This document shows positions 31,340 through 40,318 of a stretch of 60,000 nucleotides of DNA, piece after piece. Positions within the stretch are counted from its first letter, which is position 1. Each line of letters begins with the position of its first letter. Origin of the DNA: Prorocentrum cordatum (taxonomy: Eukaryota; Sar; Dinophyceae; Prorocentrales; Prorocentraceae); the NCBI GenBank assembly GCA_963575745.1, contig CAUYUJ010015940.1:140001-200000 (forward strand). Reading direction: 5' to 3'. The notes below the pieces were generated by a model. The model saw nothing but the letters and a program-made list of their open reading frames with translations. It was not told where the DNA came from and ran no database searches. The position numbers and the translations under genes were made by a program.

Positions 31340-31774
31340 CCACAGAAGTGGTAGTGTTACGGCATGCCCTCCAAGTGGCCGCGCGCAGTCCTTAGAGTGG
31401 GAGGGTTTCGTTCTCTTACCCCCCACCTTTTGCTGTAGGTCCCCTCCAGGGGCGCGAAGGTAATCGCGCCTCGCGCGTCGTGGTCCGAGCCTGCACTGCC
31501 GCCCTTTCCCGCGGGCGGCGGCGTGAGGGCGAGAGGGCGCGAAGATAACTGCGAGTTGCGCATCGCAGGGGGGCGATGCGCGAAGTTAGGCGACCTACGT
31601 AGATGCCTGCTGCCGTTGTGGCCGAAGAGCGCTGATTCAGCGCCATCCATATTTTATCTCCGAGTCTCCGCGGAAGCAGGCAGTGCTCAAACTGATCAGA
31701 CTCGGGCTGCATGTTGTGAAAACCGCTCGCAATTGCAAAGTTGTGCATCGTCATCGTACTTTGCTATCGGTATT
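31340..31774 (+). repeat. Right terminal direct repeat (pseudo-LTR)
   Basis: Same sequence as 27637-28067 with about ten substitutions and a 4-bp insertion near 31730. The 8-bp hairpin stem (31558-31565 with 31574-31581) is unchanged while one loop base differs. Confidence 0.85.
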
Positions 31775-32100
31775 ATTCCTCCTTCTCCTCCTCCTCCTCC
31801 TCCTCCGCCTCCTCCTCCTCCTCCTCCTCCTCCTCCTCCCCCTCCTCCTCCTCCTCCTCCTCCTCCTCCTCCTCCTCTTCCTCCTCCTCCGCCTGCTCCT
31901 CGTCCTCCCCGTCCTATTCCTCTTCCTCCTCCTCCTCCTCCACCTCCGTCTCCTCCTCCGTCTCCTCCTCTTCCTCCTCCTCCTCCTCCTCCTCTCTTCC
32001 TCCTCCTCCCCCTCCTCCTCCTCTTCCTCCTCCTCCTCCTCCTCCTCCTCCGCCTCTTCCTCCTCTTCCTCTTCCTCCGCCTCCTCCTCCTTCCCTTCGT
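31775..32100. repeat. (TCC)n tract, right flank of the GIY-YIG/RT element
   Basis: About 320 bp of TCC with CCC, GCC and GTC variants, starting three bases after the right repeat. Confidence 0.95.
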
Positions 32101-32210
32101 GTTCTTCCTTTGTGGCTTTTCTTATGCATTAGGATTGGCATTCTTATTCGTCTTCGTATTGCTTTGCGTCTCCGTATTATCCTTGTGAGTATCATTATCA
32201 TTATTATTAT
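32101..32210. other. ATT/CGT-rich spacer
   Basis: Short AT-richer stretch (TATTCTTATTCG-like) directly 3' of the LINE tail. No gene. Confidence 0.5.
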
Positions 32211-32235
32211 GCGATGCGATGCGATGCGATGCGAC
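32211..32235 (-). repeat. LINE 3' tail, five pentamer units
   Basis: GCGAT repeated four times plus GCGAC on the plus strand. Short tandem tails are typical 3' ends of RTE/L2-like LINEs. Confidence 0.8.
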
Positions 32236-32249
32236 CCACATTCCAGCCC

Positions 32250-33404
32250 CTATGGGGCGGTCCTCTCAGAGGGCAGGCGCATGGGACACGCAGTCCCGGT
32301 GACCGGGTGCACTGGAAAATGCTTCGCGCCAACTTGGAAAATAAGACAGAGAGAACTGCGTTCAGACAGGCATGACATAAACTGCACACTAGAAGGAAGG
32401 AGAAATAAGGATAAGGGAGGGGGGAAGGAGGAGGGGGAGGAGGAGGCATGGCTGGGCTCACCTCTTGACGAACCCTTCTTCGAGCGACTTCCATATAGCC
32501 TCCTGTGTCGCACACGCATGCCATGAATAATCAATGTCATGTGAAAGCGTGTACTCCCGGATGTCATCGTCCCACCTTGTTTTTTGGTCTGCCAGCCGAA
32601 CGACAGGCAGTCTTGCTGGTTCGCGTCGGCTCCCATTCCATTACTTTTTAAAACCCATCGATGTTGCTCCATAGTTGCAACTCTGCATGCCCACTGCCAT
32701 TTGCGCCGTCTCGGTTGGTGTACCCAAGATTCCACACTGGATGCCTGCAACTGGTCTTCAACAATTTGCGCGGCTCTCTTAATAAAATCCGACCTGGATT
32801 CCATCCGCGTGGCCCTAGAAGTGTCTGAAGACACAGACCCACTTTCTGACATGGGGTTGCTGCCGATGTCTACGTAGCCGGAATCCGAAGAATGCGCATC
32901 AGAATGTGCCCGGGCTGTCACTTGCCGCCTTGTTCCCAACACTTGCCTTAGCATTCGCCGCTGCAAACATGTGATGTGATGTTCTGCCTTGCGTGTCATA
33001 GGCCAAACTTCGCTTCCATATAGCATTGTAGGTGTCACCGTCCCGCTGAACAAACGCATGCGGTCCCGTAGGGGGTATGCGCGGCTGGTCAGCTTGTGTT
33101 TGTGTATCCCATAGGCTGCCCATGCTTTCCAGATTCGATTTGCCAGCTCGCACTCGTGCGGGTCGTCACATGATACCAGACGTCCCAGGTATTTGGTGGT
33201 CGCGCTTCGTGCCAGAATCTCAACGGTGATGTCGTCGATCTGCACGGTCTCGTTGGCTGGTCTCCCAGACTTATTGAGTGCGTTTGTGAATAGATTTGTT
33301 TTGTCTGGGTGTAAAGATGAACCCACCTTTGGAGGTCTCTTTCTTGATGTCTGACAACATTCTCTTGATCTGGTGCAACGTCGTCCCCACGGCCAGCACG
33401 CCAT
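32250..33404 (-). pseudogene. LINE C-terminal region, shifted frame
   Basis: Continues the RT after a frameshift near 33270-33400. It has KTNLFTNALNKSG, then IEILARSATTKYLGRLVS-like sequence, TPTMLYGSEVWPMTRKAEH (the usual P-x-x-LYG-x-E-x-W block) and LQRRMLRQVLGTRR. Later come HQPRRRKWQWACRVATM and a WDD-like FGWQTKKQGG stretch. These are the thumb and tail of RTE/L2-type LINE ORF2 proteins. Confidence 0.8.
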
Positions 33405-34782
33405 CAGCGAAACGTAAATTAGTGAGCAACGTCTTGCCGCGAACGTCTACTTTCAAGTCGTACTTCTTTTTGTTCCAAAGCTTTTTGCAAGGGCGAAGAA
33501 TACACTGTTCTAACAACGCATTGAAAAACAAAGAAGATAATGGGTCACCCTGCTTTGCCCCACGTTGTATGTCGAATTCTTTACTAAGAATATCCGTGCG
33601 CACTCGGCCACGTTGATCTGTATACAGGGCACCCAGAAGTCGAACGTGAGGCTCTGGGACGCGTTGGCTGCGGAGGGCACCCCATAGAGCGCCGTGTTCA
33701 ACAGTATCGAAAACTTTTCGGAAATCCAACGCGCAGAACCAAACCGTCTGCTGGAACTCGTCCGCTTTTTCCTGAATGCACGACAACGCGAAGATATGGT
33801 CGATGGTCGGATAATATTTTCTGAATCCCGCTTGGTCGCACGATTGCTCCGGACCCAAGAACTCCTCCAACCTTCCATACAAGAGCCGAGCAAATACTTT
33901 ATATAATATAGAGATTGTGGAAATGGGTCTATAGTTGGATGGCTGCGTAGGGTCGCCGGCCTTGAACAATACAGTCATGATTGTGCTTTTCCGTTGAGCT
34001 GGGGTCGGGGCATTCGACTTGATGATCTCGTTGAACAGATCGAGAACAACGCGTCGCACATGATGACCGCCGTATTTCAACATTTCCGCCACAATTCCTG
34101 TAGTGTCTGGGGTTTTCCCCGTCTTGAGGTGTTTGAGTACGTGCACAAGCTCCTCGTCTGAGAAAGGCGGAATGCAAGAATCCTGTCGGTCCCCAGGTTG
34201 TGTCGCCTGTTCGGTGCATTCCTGGGTCGCCGCATATAAGTCCGCATAGAATTCCGAGAAAACATTTGCGATCTCTTTGCGGTCCGTGAGCTCCGTCCCG
34301 TTCCTGTTGAGCATCTTGATGATCAGTGTTCGTTTCCTCCGTGACTTCGTTGCTTTGATGCGCCCCAGCCCTCCGAACTCTCCCAGGATCTGCTTGATGT
34401 GTTTTCTGCGCTCTGCTGCTTTGATGGTCTTTACCCTGCTCCGGATCTGCTTGCTGAGCTGCGAGCGCTTGTTGCCGTTTTGGTGCGAGGTCGATCGTCG
34501 ATCTTGTATTAGCTGTCGTAGTTCAGCAGCTTCGTTGGTTAAGGATGGCTCTGAGTTTGGTGTCAGTGTGACCTCCGAGGCGAACGACTCCTTGGCATGC
34601 AACAAAGCAAACTCTATCTGGGCGTTCGCGTCGTCGATGTTTCTCCACTCCGTAGTCCGGGTCACCTTGGAAAATTGCTCGTCGGCATGCTGTGCGAAAC
34701 CATCTTTGTAGCACAAGTCGGAGATATGATGCCTTGGACGCTGCCGTCTGTGATTGTTTGTTGCTTTTGGCGGCAGTCGCAA
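33271..34782 (-). pseudogene. LINE reverse transcriptase, catalytic Asp replaced
   Basis: 503 codons. The RT motifs are in order: LKTGKTPDTTGIVAEMLKYG, STIMTVLFKAGDPTQPSNYR, PISTISILYKVFARLL, then FCALDFRKVFDTVEH (motif A, D353). RGAKQGDPLSSLFFNALLE is motif B. Motif C reads LRFADGVL instead of FADD (codon GGC for GAC, plus positions 33400-33402), so one of the metal-binding aspartates is lost. The protein would reverse-transcribe element RNA at a nick; this copy should be inactive. It is notable that the rest of the domain is unbroken. Confidence 0.85.
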
Positions 34783-34805
34783 GCTAGCTTGTACAGCTCT
34801 GTGGC

Positions 34806-35358
34806 ATTATTATGTCCATTCGTCTTATTATTAGTATCATCATTATTAGCATGACTATTCTTATTATTCTGATTAGCATTATTATTACTATTACTAGTAT
34901 TATGATTACTAGTATTACCATTATTAGTTTTATTGCTGATAGTACGAGTATTGATATTATTCGTAGTATGATTATTATTCTTATTCGTATTAATATTATT
35001 AAACTGTTATAGTAGTATTGCTATGATTGTTGCTATTATTAGTATTAGTATTAGTATTCGTATTAGTATGAGTAGTCTTACTAGTCTTAGTCTTAGTATT
35101 CGTATTAGTATTAGTATTAGTATTAGTATTAGTATTAGTATTAGTATTAGTATTAGTATTAGTATTAGTATCAGTATTAGTATTAGTATTCGCATTCGTA
35201 CTCGAATTAGTATTAATATCATGATTAATATTCGTATTCGTATTAGTACTAGTATTAGCATTAGTGTTAGAAGTAGTGTTGCGATCAGTAATACTTCTAC
35301 TATTGTTAGTATTATTCGTATTCGCAATACGATCCTCATTATGATTGTTACTACTACG

Positions 35359-35396
<38 letters not shown>

Positions 35397-35640
35397 GACT
35401 ACTACTACGACTACTACTACGACGACGACTACTACGATTACTACTATGAGGCAGCATTATTATAAGTGTAACGAATATTATGAATGATTAGATTACTAAT
35501 ATTATTTTACTCTTGTAACTATCATTGTTACGATCCATATTCGTACTATTCGTTTCATTTGTAATTATTAGTGGCATTATTAGTACTATTACTATTCGCT
35601 TTCATAAGATTAGCATTATTCTTATTCACGCTATTATTCT
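34806..35640. repeat. ATT/AGT and ACT microsatellite complex
   Basis: ATTATTAGT-type sequence at 34806-35030. A nearly pure (ATTAGT)n hexamer run covers 35099-35175. Degenerate ATTCGT follows to 35340, then (CTA)n/(ACG) at 35350-35445, then ATT-rich again to 35640. Confidence 0.95.
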
Positions 35641-35664
35641 TCGCATTCGTAATATCAATATTTC

Positions 35665-36003
35665 CCCAATCAGAGCTTGCCTCTGTAGGGGTCCTAGCGA
35701 ATTCATATGGTTAAGTTAACTTTGCCGCCCATTTTCGCCGCCCGCCCGGGTGCCCGGGTGCCCGAGGGTGCCCGGGTGCCCGGGTGCCCGGGTGCCCGGA
35801 GGGTGCCCGGTGTCGCCCGGGTACCCGGGTGCCCAAGTGCCCAAGTGCCCGGGCGTGCCTGGGGGTGCCCGGGGGTGCCCTATAGCCAAATAGCCCAATA
35901 GCCCTACAGCCCTACAACTCTATAGCCCTATAGCTCTATAGCCCTATAACTCAATAGCCCTATAGCCCTATAGCCCCCTAGCCCTATAGCCCTGATTGGG
36001 GTT
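35665..36003. repeat. Composite minisatellite element, copy 1, with terminal inverted repeats
   Basis: Starts CCCCAATCAG and ends CTGATTGGGG (10-bp perfect inverted ends). Inside are a unique head (AGCTTGCCTCTGTAGGGGTC), a (GGTGCCCG)n block at about 35742-35880 and a (TATAGCCC)n block at about 35881-35990. Confidence 0.8.
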
Positions 36004-36049
36004 TTTCTCCGGTCTCATGTTCTTCTTATTATTAGTACCACTATGATTG

Positions 36050-36560
36050 TCATTCCCCCAATCAGAGCTTGCCTCTGTAGGGGTCCTAGCGGATTCGCAT
36101 GGTTATGGTAAGTTTGCCGCCGATTTTCGCCGCACGCCCAGGTGCCCCGGTGCCCGGGGGTGCCCGGGTGCCCGGGTGCCCGGGCGTGCCAGGGGCTGCA
36201 AGTGCCCTGGGGTGCCCTGGGGTGCCCGGCCGGGTGCCCGGCCGGGTGCCCTGGGGTGCCCGGCCAGGGGCCGGGGGACCCGGGTGCTCTACGCCCTTTA
36301 GCCCTATAGTCACATAGCCCTATAGCCCTATAGCCCTATAGCCATATAGGCACATAGACCAATAGCCCTATAGCCCTATCGCCCTATAGCCCTACAACCC
36401 TATAGCTCTATAGCCTTATAACCCAATAGCCCAATAACCCAATAAAAACCCAATGGCCCAATAGCCCAGATAGCCCTAGAACCCTATAGCCCTGTGGCCC
36501 TATAGCCCTACAGCCCTGAAAAAGATTATGGCTGGGTTTCTTCTCCGGTATCATTCTTAT
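36050..36560. repeat. Composite minisatellite element, copy 2
   Basis: Same order as copy 1: CCCCAATCAG start, AGCTTGCCTCTGTAGGGGTC, (GGTGCCCG)n at 36128-36285, then (TATAGCCC)n at 36290-36515. The right inverted end is replaced by GAAAAAGATTATGG, but the flank TTCTCCGGT is shared with copy 1. Confidence 0.8.
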
Positions 36561-36661
36561 CATTATGTTCATTACTCCTCTCCTAATTTTATCCGCGTTC
36601 CTATTATGCATACTGGTATTCGTCTGATTCTTCTTTGTCTCCTTCATACTCTTCTTCTTCA

Positions 36662-36738
36662 TCAAAATGAGGGGGGCGAACGGTTATTCACTGTCCCTGG
36701 GTGCGTGGCTGAAGTGGGATTCCGCGGTGCGGATTATC
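36662..36738 (+). repeat. Repeat F, copy 1 (inverse of 40240-40318)
   Basis: Shared words are GCGAACGGT, ATTCACTGTCCCTGGGTGCG and TGGCTGAAGT, then GCGGATT, leading directly into a (TTG)n tract. The second copy is on the other strand and leads into (CAA)n. Confidence 0.8.
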
Positions 36739-36807
36739 GTTGTTGTTGTTGTTGTTGTTTGTTGTTGTTGTTGTTGTTGTTGTTGTTGCTGTTGTTGTTG
36801 TTGTTGA
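36739..36807. repeat. (TTG)n microsatellite
   Basis: About 22 units of TTG with two interruptions. Confidence 0.95.
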
Positions 36808-37019
36808 ACATTATTCCTTCTAAAGAATTATTATTGTTGGGACCCCTGGTGCGCGACCTCTGCGCCGCGCCTAGGCCGCAGCTACATTTTCATCATTTTT
36901 TCGCGAAAGCTTCAGAAAAGTGGATGAGCTCCGGATCCGGTTTTTTGTTGACGCTCGTTTTCCCTTGCAAAAAACAATAGAAAATGAAAATTCTTGTTTT
37001 ACTTGATCAAATTGCAAGA
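36808..37019. other. Unassigned AT-rich spacer
   Basis: No gene. Contains CCCTTGCAAAAAACAATAG (36962-36980), the start word of the next repeat family. Confidence 0.5.
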
Positions 37020-37210
37020 ATCCCTTGCAAAAAATAAGGTAAAGTGGACATTCGTGCGCGCAAGACGAAATCCTTCCAAAACCTTAGGTTTCGTAGCGAT
37101 TTTAACATAAAAACATCAAAAACCCAATGGTTTTCTCAGAAAAAATTGTCAAAATGTCCTTCCGCGCGCTCTTGCGGATTCCTAGGAAACCCACCAGATT
37201 TTAAACATTT
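37020..37210 (+). repeat. Repeat G, copy 1 (CCCTTGCAAAAAAT family)
   Basis: Begins CCCTTGCAAAAAATAAGG, then GCGCGC, GAAATCCTTCC, AACATAAAAACATCAAAAAC and TGCGGATTCCTAGGAAACC. The long AACATAAAAACATC word recurs in copy 3 (40687-40865). Confidence 0.8.
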
Positions 37211-37290
37211 CTGTTAAAAGGGCCTTTGCGAGGAACCTTTTCAGGTGCTTCGACCTTCTGCAACAACGGTTGCGAGCCTACGAGGGCCAC
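37211..37290. other. Spacer between repeat G copies
   Basis: No gene or tract recognised. Confidence 0.4.
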
Positions 37291-37480
37291 CATCCCTTGC
37301 AAAAAATGACACGAAGTGCACATGCGCGCGGCCGCCGCGCGCGCGTGCCGAAATCCTGCCAAACATAATGTGATTTCAATAATTTCAAGATGCGATGTTC
37401 CGAAAACATATGCAAACGCAAGACTTTCTCATCCGAAAAATATCAAAATCCACCCGCGGGCTCTTCATGAATCTTTAAAA
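37291..37480 (+). repeat. Repeat G, copy 2
   Basis: Begins ATCCCTTGCAAAAAATGACA, then CACATGCGCGCG, GAAATCCTGCCAAAC and a AAATATCAAAATCC end. More diverged from copy 1 in its second half. Confidence 0.75.
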
Positions 37481-37700
37481 CCCAAGATGGCCCCAAGAGG
37501 CGCTCAAGATGGCCCCAAGAGGCGCCCATGAGGCCGCAAGAGGCGCCCAAGATGGTCCCAAGAGGCCCCAAGAGGACTCCAAGAGGCCCATCGGGACAAC
37601 CATTTGGACAAGCATCGGGATAACGATCGGGACAACCATAACCATCAGGACAACCATCGGGGCAACCATCGAGACAACCATCGGGACAACGATACCTTCT
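37481..37700. repeat. CCAAGAGG and CATCGGGACAA short tandem repeats
   Basis: GATGGCCCCAAGAGGCGC-type units at 37485-37585 and CCATCGGGACAA-type units at 37590-37692. Both short-period and degenerate. Confidence 0.85.
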
Positions 37701-38030
37701 CTCTTGTGTCCTCCCACATCCCTCAGGAAGTTGCCCTAAAGATGTGACCGACTCCTCTCTCTCCTTCTCTCTGTCTCTCGCTCTTTCTCTGCTTCATATC
37801 TATCATACGTAACACATCTACTTGTGTAATCGCCTTCCCAGGAATTTGCCTCAAAAATGTGACCAACTATCTTGGCACTGCGTACCATCTCACGTGTACC
37901 GTGTACCACATCTTCTCAGGTTGCCTCACACATGTGACGAATCTCTTTCTATCTCTCTCTCCACTGGCTCTCTGTCTTGCTCTCTCTCTCTCTGTCTCTC
38001 TGTACTATGTATGTCATACGCAACAAATGC
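37701..38030. repeat. Three diverged copies of a ~100-bp CT-rich unit
   Basis: CAGGAAGTTGCCCTAAAGATG (first 20 bases at 37723), CAGGAATTTGCCTCAAAAAT (37841) and CAGGTTGCCTCACACATGTG (37916) start the copies. The outer two are followed by CTCTCT tracts and a CATACG(T/C)AACA end. Confidence 0.75.
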
Positions 38031-38295
38031 ACCATGCGGGGCACATGCGGGGCCCAAACAAGTGATCAACCTCTGCGGGTGTGTACTCCACGCCAGTGTA
38101 GTATCCACGATCGTCCGCGCGCCACGAAGTGAAGTGTCCTGACGTCATAGGGCGGGAAGCTGGGTGTGGGTGGTTCCCGAGAGTCGTGTGGATGTTTGGT
38201 AGAGCTTGCATTGCCCCCCCACGAAGTGGGGGTATTGGCTGGCGTCGCATGAAAACCCTGGCACTGGGGAGAACACTGAGCGTTCGGGTAAAATG

Positions 38296-38296
<1 letters not shown>
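38031..38296. other. Unassigned spacer
   Basis: No gene recognised. It contains no repeat F head, although it ends in the same kind of TTG tract. Confidence 0.4.
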
Positions 38297-38382
<86 letters not shown>

Positions 38383-38392
38383 GGTTGTCGTC
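38297..38392. repeat. (TTG)n microsatellite, ~30 units
   Basis: Nearly pure TTG run followed by GTCGTCGTCCCACCC. Confidence 0.95.
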
Positions 38393-38712
38393 GTCCCACC
38401 CGCAACCCGCCCCGCGACCCACCCGCGACCCACCCCGCGACCCACCCCGCGACCCACCCGCGCGACCCACCCGCGACCCACCCGCGACCCACCCCGCGAC
38501 CCACCCCGCGACCCACCCGCGACCCACCCCGCGACCCACCCGACCCACCCCGCGACCCACCCGCGACCCACCCGCGACCCACCCGCGACCCACCCCGCGA
38601 CCCGCCCGCGGCCCACCCCGCGACCCACCCGACCCACCCGCGACCCACCCGCGACCCACCCGCGACCCACCCGCGACCCACCCCGCGACCCACCCGCGAC
38701 CCACCTTCGACT
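38393..38712. repeat. (CCCGCGACCCA) 9-13-bp tandem array
   Basis: About 28 units of CCCGCGACCCAC, some lengthened to CCCCGCGACCCAC and some shortened to CCCGACCCA. Its reverse complement forms 39978-40215. Confidence 0.95.
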
Positions 38713-39125
38713 CAAACCACGTTCAAGGTACAAACCACCATTTTCGGCGCCTGCGGCCGAGTTTTTTTTTGCATTCCTTCTAGGTGGAGAGCCCGCGACC
38801 CACCCCGCGACCAACTCGCGACCCAAACCACGTTGAGGGTACAAACCGCATTGTTCGGCGCCTGCGGCGGGCATCTTTTGCATTCGTTTCATGGAGAGCC
38901 CGCGGCCCAGCCGCGACCACGTTCATGGTGCAAACCAATTTTTTCGGCGGCTGCTGCGGGCATCTTTCGCATCCGCTCCCGGTGGAGAACCCGCGGCCCA
39001 CCCGCGACCCATTCCACGTTCAGTGTACAAACCAATTGTTTCGGCGCCTGCGGCGGGCTGCTTTTGCATTCCTTCCAGGTGGAGGTGGAAAGCCCGCGAC
39101 CCAAACCACGTTCAATGAACAAACC
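38713..39125. repeat. ~100-bp tandem unit, five copies
   Basis: CACGTT(C/G)A starts at 38718, 38829, 38918, 39015 and 39107. Each unit has GTACAAACC, TTCGGCGCCTGCGGC, TTTGCATTCCTT and GGTGGAGAGCCCGCGACCCA-like parts. The last word is the monomer of the preceding 11-mer array. Confidence 0.9.
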
Positions 39126-39300
39126 AATGCCGCACAAGCACGGCGGCGGATTGTTGCATGCCGTCTGAGCCCGCAACGACCTCTTCAAGCCCCGCGCATC
39201 CACACCAGCCCGTCCAGCAACTTTGCCCTGGCGACTTGCCTTGATCAGAGAAGTCGGGGAGCATAAAGTGGAAAAAAGGATTGCGTTGCCGTTACCTTGG
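39126..39300. other. Unassigned spacer
   Basis: No gene recognised. Confidence 0.4.
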
Positions 39301-39710
39301 GAAAGGAGGGGGAGGCAGGAGGAGTAAAAAGGGAACGAGGAGGACGCGAAAGATGAGAGGATGTAAGGAGAATGTGGAGAAAGAGGAGGAGGAGGAGCAG
39401 GAGGACGAGGAGGGGGAGGAGGGGGAGGAGGACGGGGATGGATGAGGGAGATGATGATGATGATGGACGACAATGGGAGGACGATGATGGAGGCCGATGA
39501 GGGGGTGGACGACAATGGGAGGACGATGATGGAAGGACGAGGGGGGAGAGGGAGGACGAGGAAGAAGAGGAGGAGGAGGACGAGGTGGAGGAGGAGGATG
39601 ACGATGACGATGACGACGGGGACGAGGACGAGGAAGAGGAGGAGAGGAGGAAAAGGAGGAGGAGGAGGAGGAGGAGGAGGAGGAGGAGGAGGAGAGCGCC
39701 ACCGACAGGG
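39301..39710. repeat. GGA/GAC purine-rich tract
   Basis: GGAGGA with GACGA patches and a short tandem at 39467-39540 (GACAATGGGAGGACGATGATGG twice, first 20 bases identical). Open frames here are repeat translations. Confidence 0.9.
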
Positions 39711-39762
39711 AAGGTGGGGGGAGGTCCGCCGGCTCGACGACGCCCGCGTCGCCCGCGCCCGC

Positions 39763-39862
39763 CCCCTCACTCTTATCCGCAATTGCGGGGTGCTACGTAT
39801 TATTACGCTTCCTCCTACTATTCTTACGTAGCACGCCGCAGTTGCGGATATGAGTGAGGGGG
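39763..39862. repeat. 38-bp inverted repeat with 25-bp spacer
   Basis: Arms 39763-39799 and 39825-39862 pair with about three mismatches; the core words are TGCTACGTA and TACGTAGCA. Could be a small MITE-like or stem-loop element. The downstream 39863-39974 carries two GCCCRCCGCAGGC-type words from the 100-bp unit family. Confidence 0.85.
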
Positions 39863-39974
39863 TGGCGGGGACGTCGGCAGTCTGCGAGGCTTTGAAGAAG
39901 CCCGCCGCAGGCGCAACATTTTTCAAGCTATACAACGAGCCCACCGCAGGCACCGATCTTGTTGCAAAACCCAT

Positions 39975-40232
39975 GTAGGTGGGTCGCGGGTTAAGACGCA
40001 GGTGGGTCGCAAATGGGTCGACGGTGGGTCTCGGGTGGGTCGCGGGCCGGGTCGCGGGTGGGTCGCGGGTGGGTCGCGGGTGGGTCGCGGCTGGGTCGCG
40101 GCTGGGTCGCGAGAGGGTCGCGGGGTGGGTCGCGGGTGGGTCGCGGTTGGGTCGCGGGGTAGGTCGCGGGTGGGTCGCGAGGTGGGTCGCGGGTGAGTCG
40201 CGGGCCGGGTCGCGGGGGGGACGACGACAACA
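39975..40232 (-). repeat. GGTGGGTCGCG array (inverse of 38393-38712)
   Basis: About 20 units of GTGGGTCGCGG, then GACGACGACAACAACAACAAC. Mirrors the order TTG tract then array seen at 38297-38712, on the opposite strand. Confidence 0.9.
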
Positions 40233-40239
40233 ACAACAA

Positions 40240-40318
40240 CAAGCACAATCTTCACCACGGATCCGCACTTCAGCCACGCACCCAGGGACAATGAATGACC
40301 GTTCGGCTCCCCCACTCT
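40240..40318 (-). repeat. Repeat F, copy 2
   Basis: Reverse complement of 36662-36738. Reads GCGGATCCGTGG-like, ACTTCAGCCACGCACCCAGG and GACCGTTCGG on the plus strand. Confidence 0.8.

Larger units (their letters stand above)
27637..31774 (+). mobile_element. Penelope-like retroelement with N-terminal GIY-YIG domain
   Basis: Direct repeats of 431 and 435 bp (27637-28067 and 31340-31774) bound a 3.3-kb interior. The interior codes for a GIY-YIG nuclease domain followed by a reverse transcriptase with Penelope-type motifs (fingers DKDKKTVWIV, then VYNTVKRKC, GVPIGGFLSK, YVDDV and VWLDLAI). The whole lies between TCC microsatellites on both sides. Penelope-like elements often carry such pseudo-LTRs, and the Chlamys/Naiad groups are known with the nuclease at the N-terminus. 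Repeats differ by about ten substitutions and one 4-bp indel, so the insertion is fairly young. The coding part nevertheless has one in-frame stop and about three frameshifts. No target duplication was resolved. Confidence 0.75.
32211..34805 (-). mobile_element. 5'-truncated LINE with pentamer tail
   Basis: Minus-strand non-LTR element. RT (34782-33271) and C-terminal region (33404-32250) overlap in two frames, then comes a 3' tail of five GCATC-type pentamers (32211-32235). The apurinic endonuclease expected upstream is absent, so the copy is 5'-truncated. Both ends abut ATT-rich sequence (TTATTATTATG on one side, ATTATTATG on the other), which suggests insertion into an ATT microsatellite. 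Confidence 0.8.
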
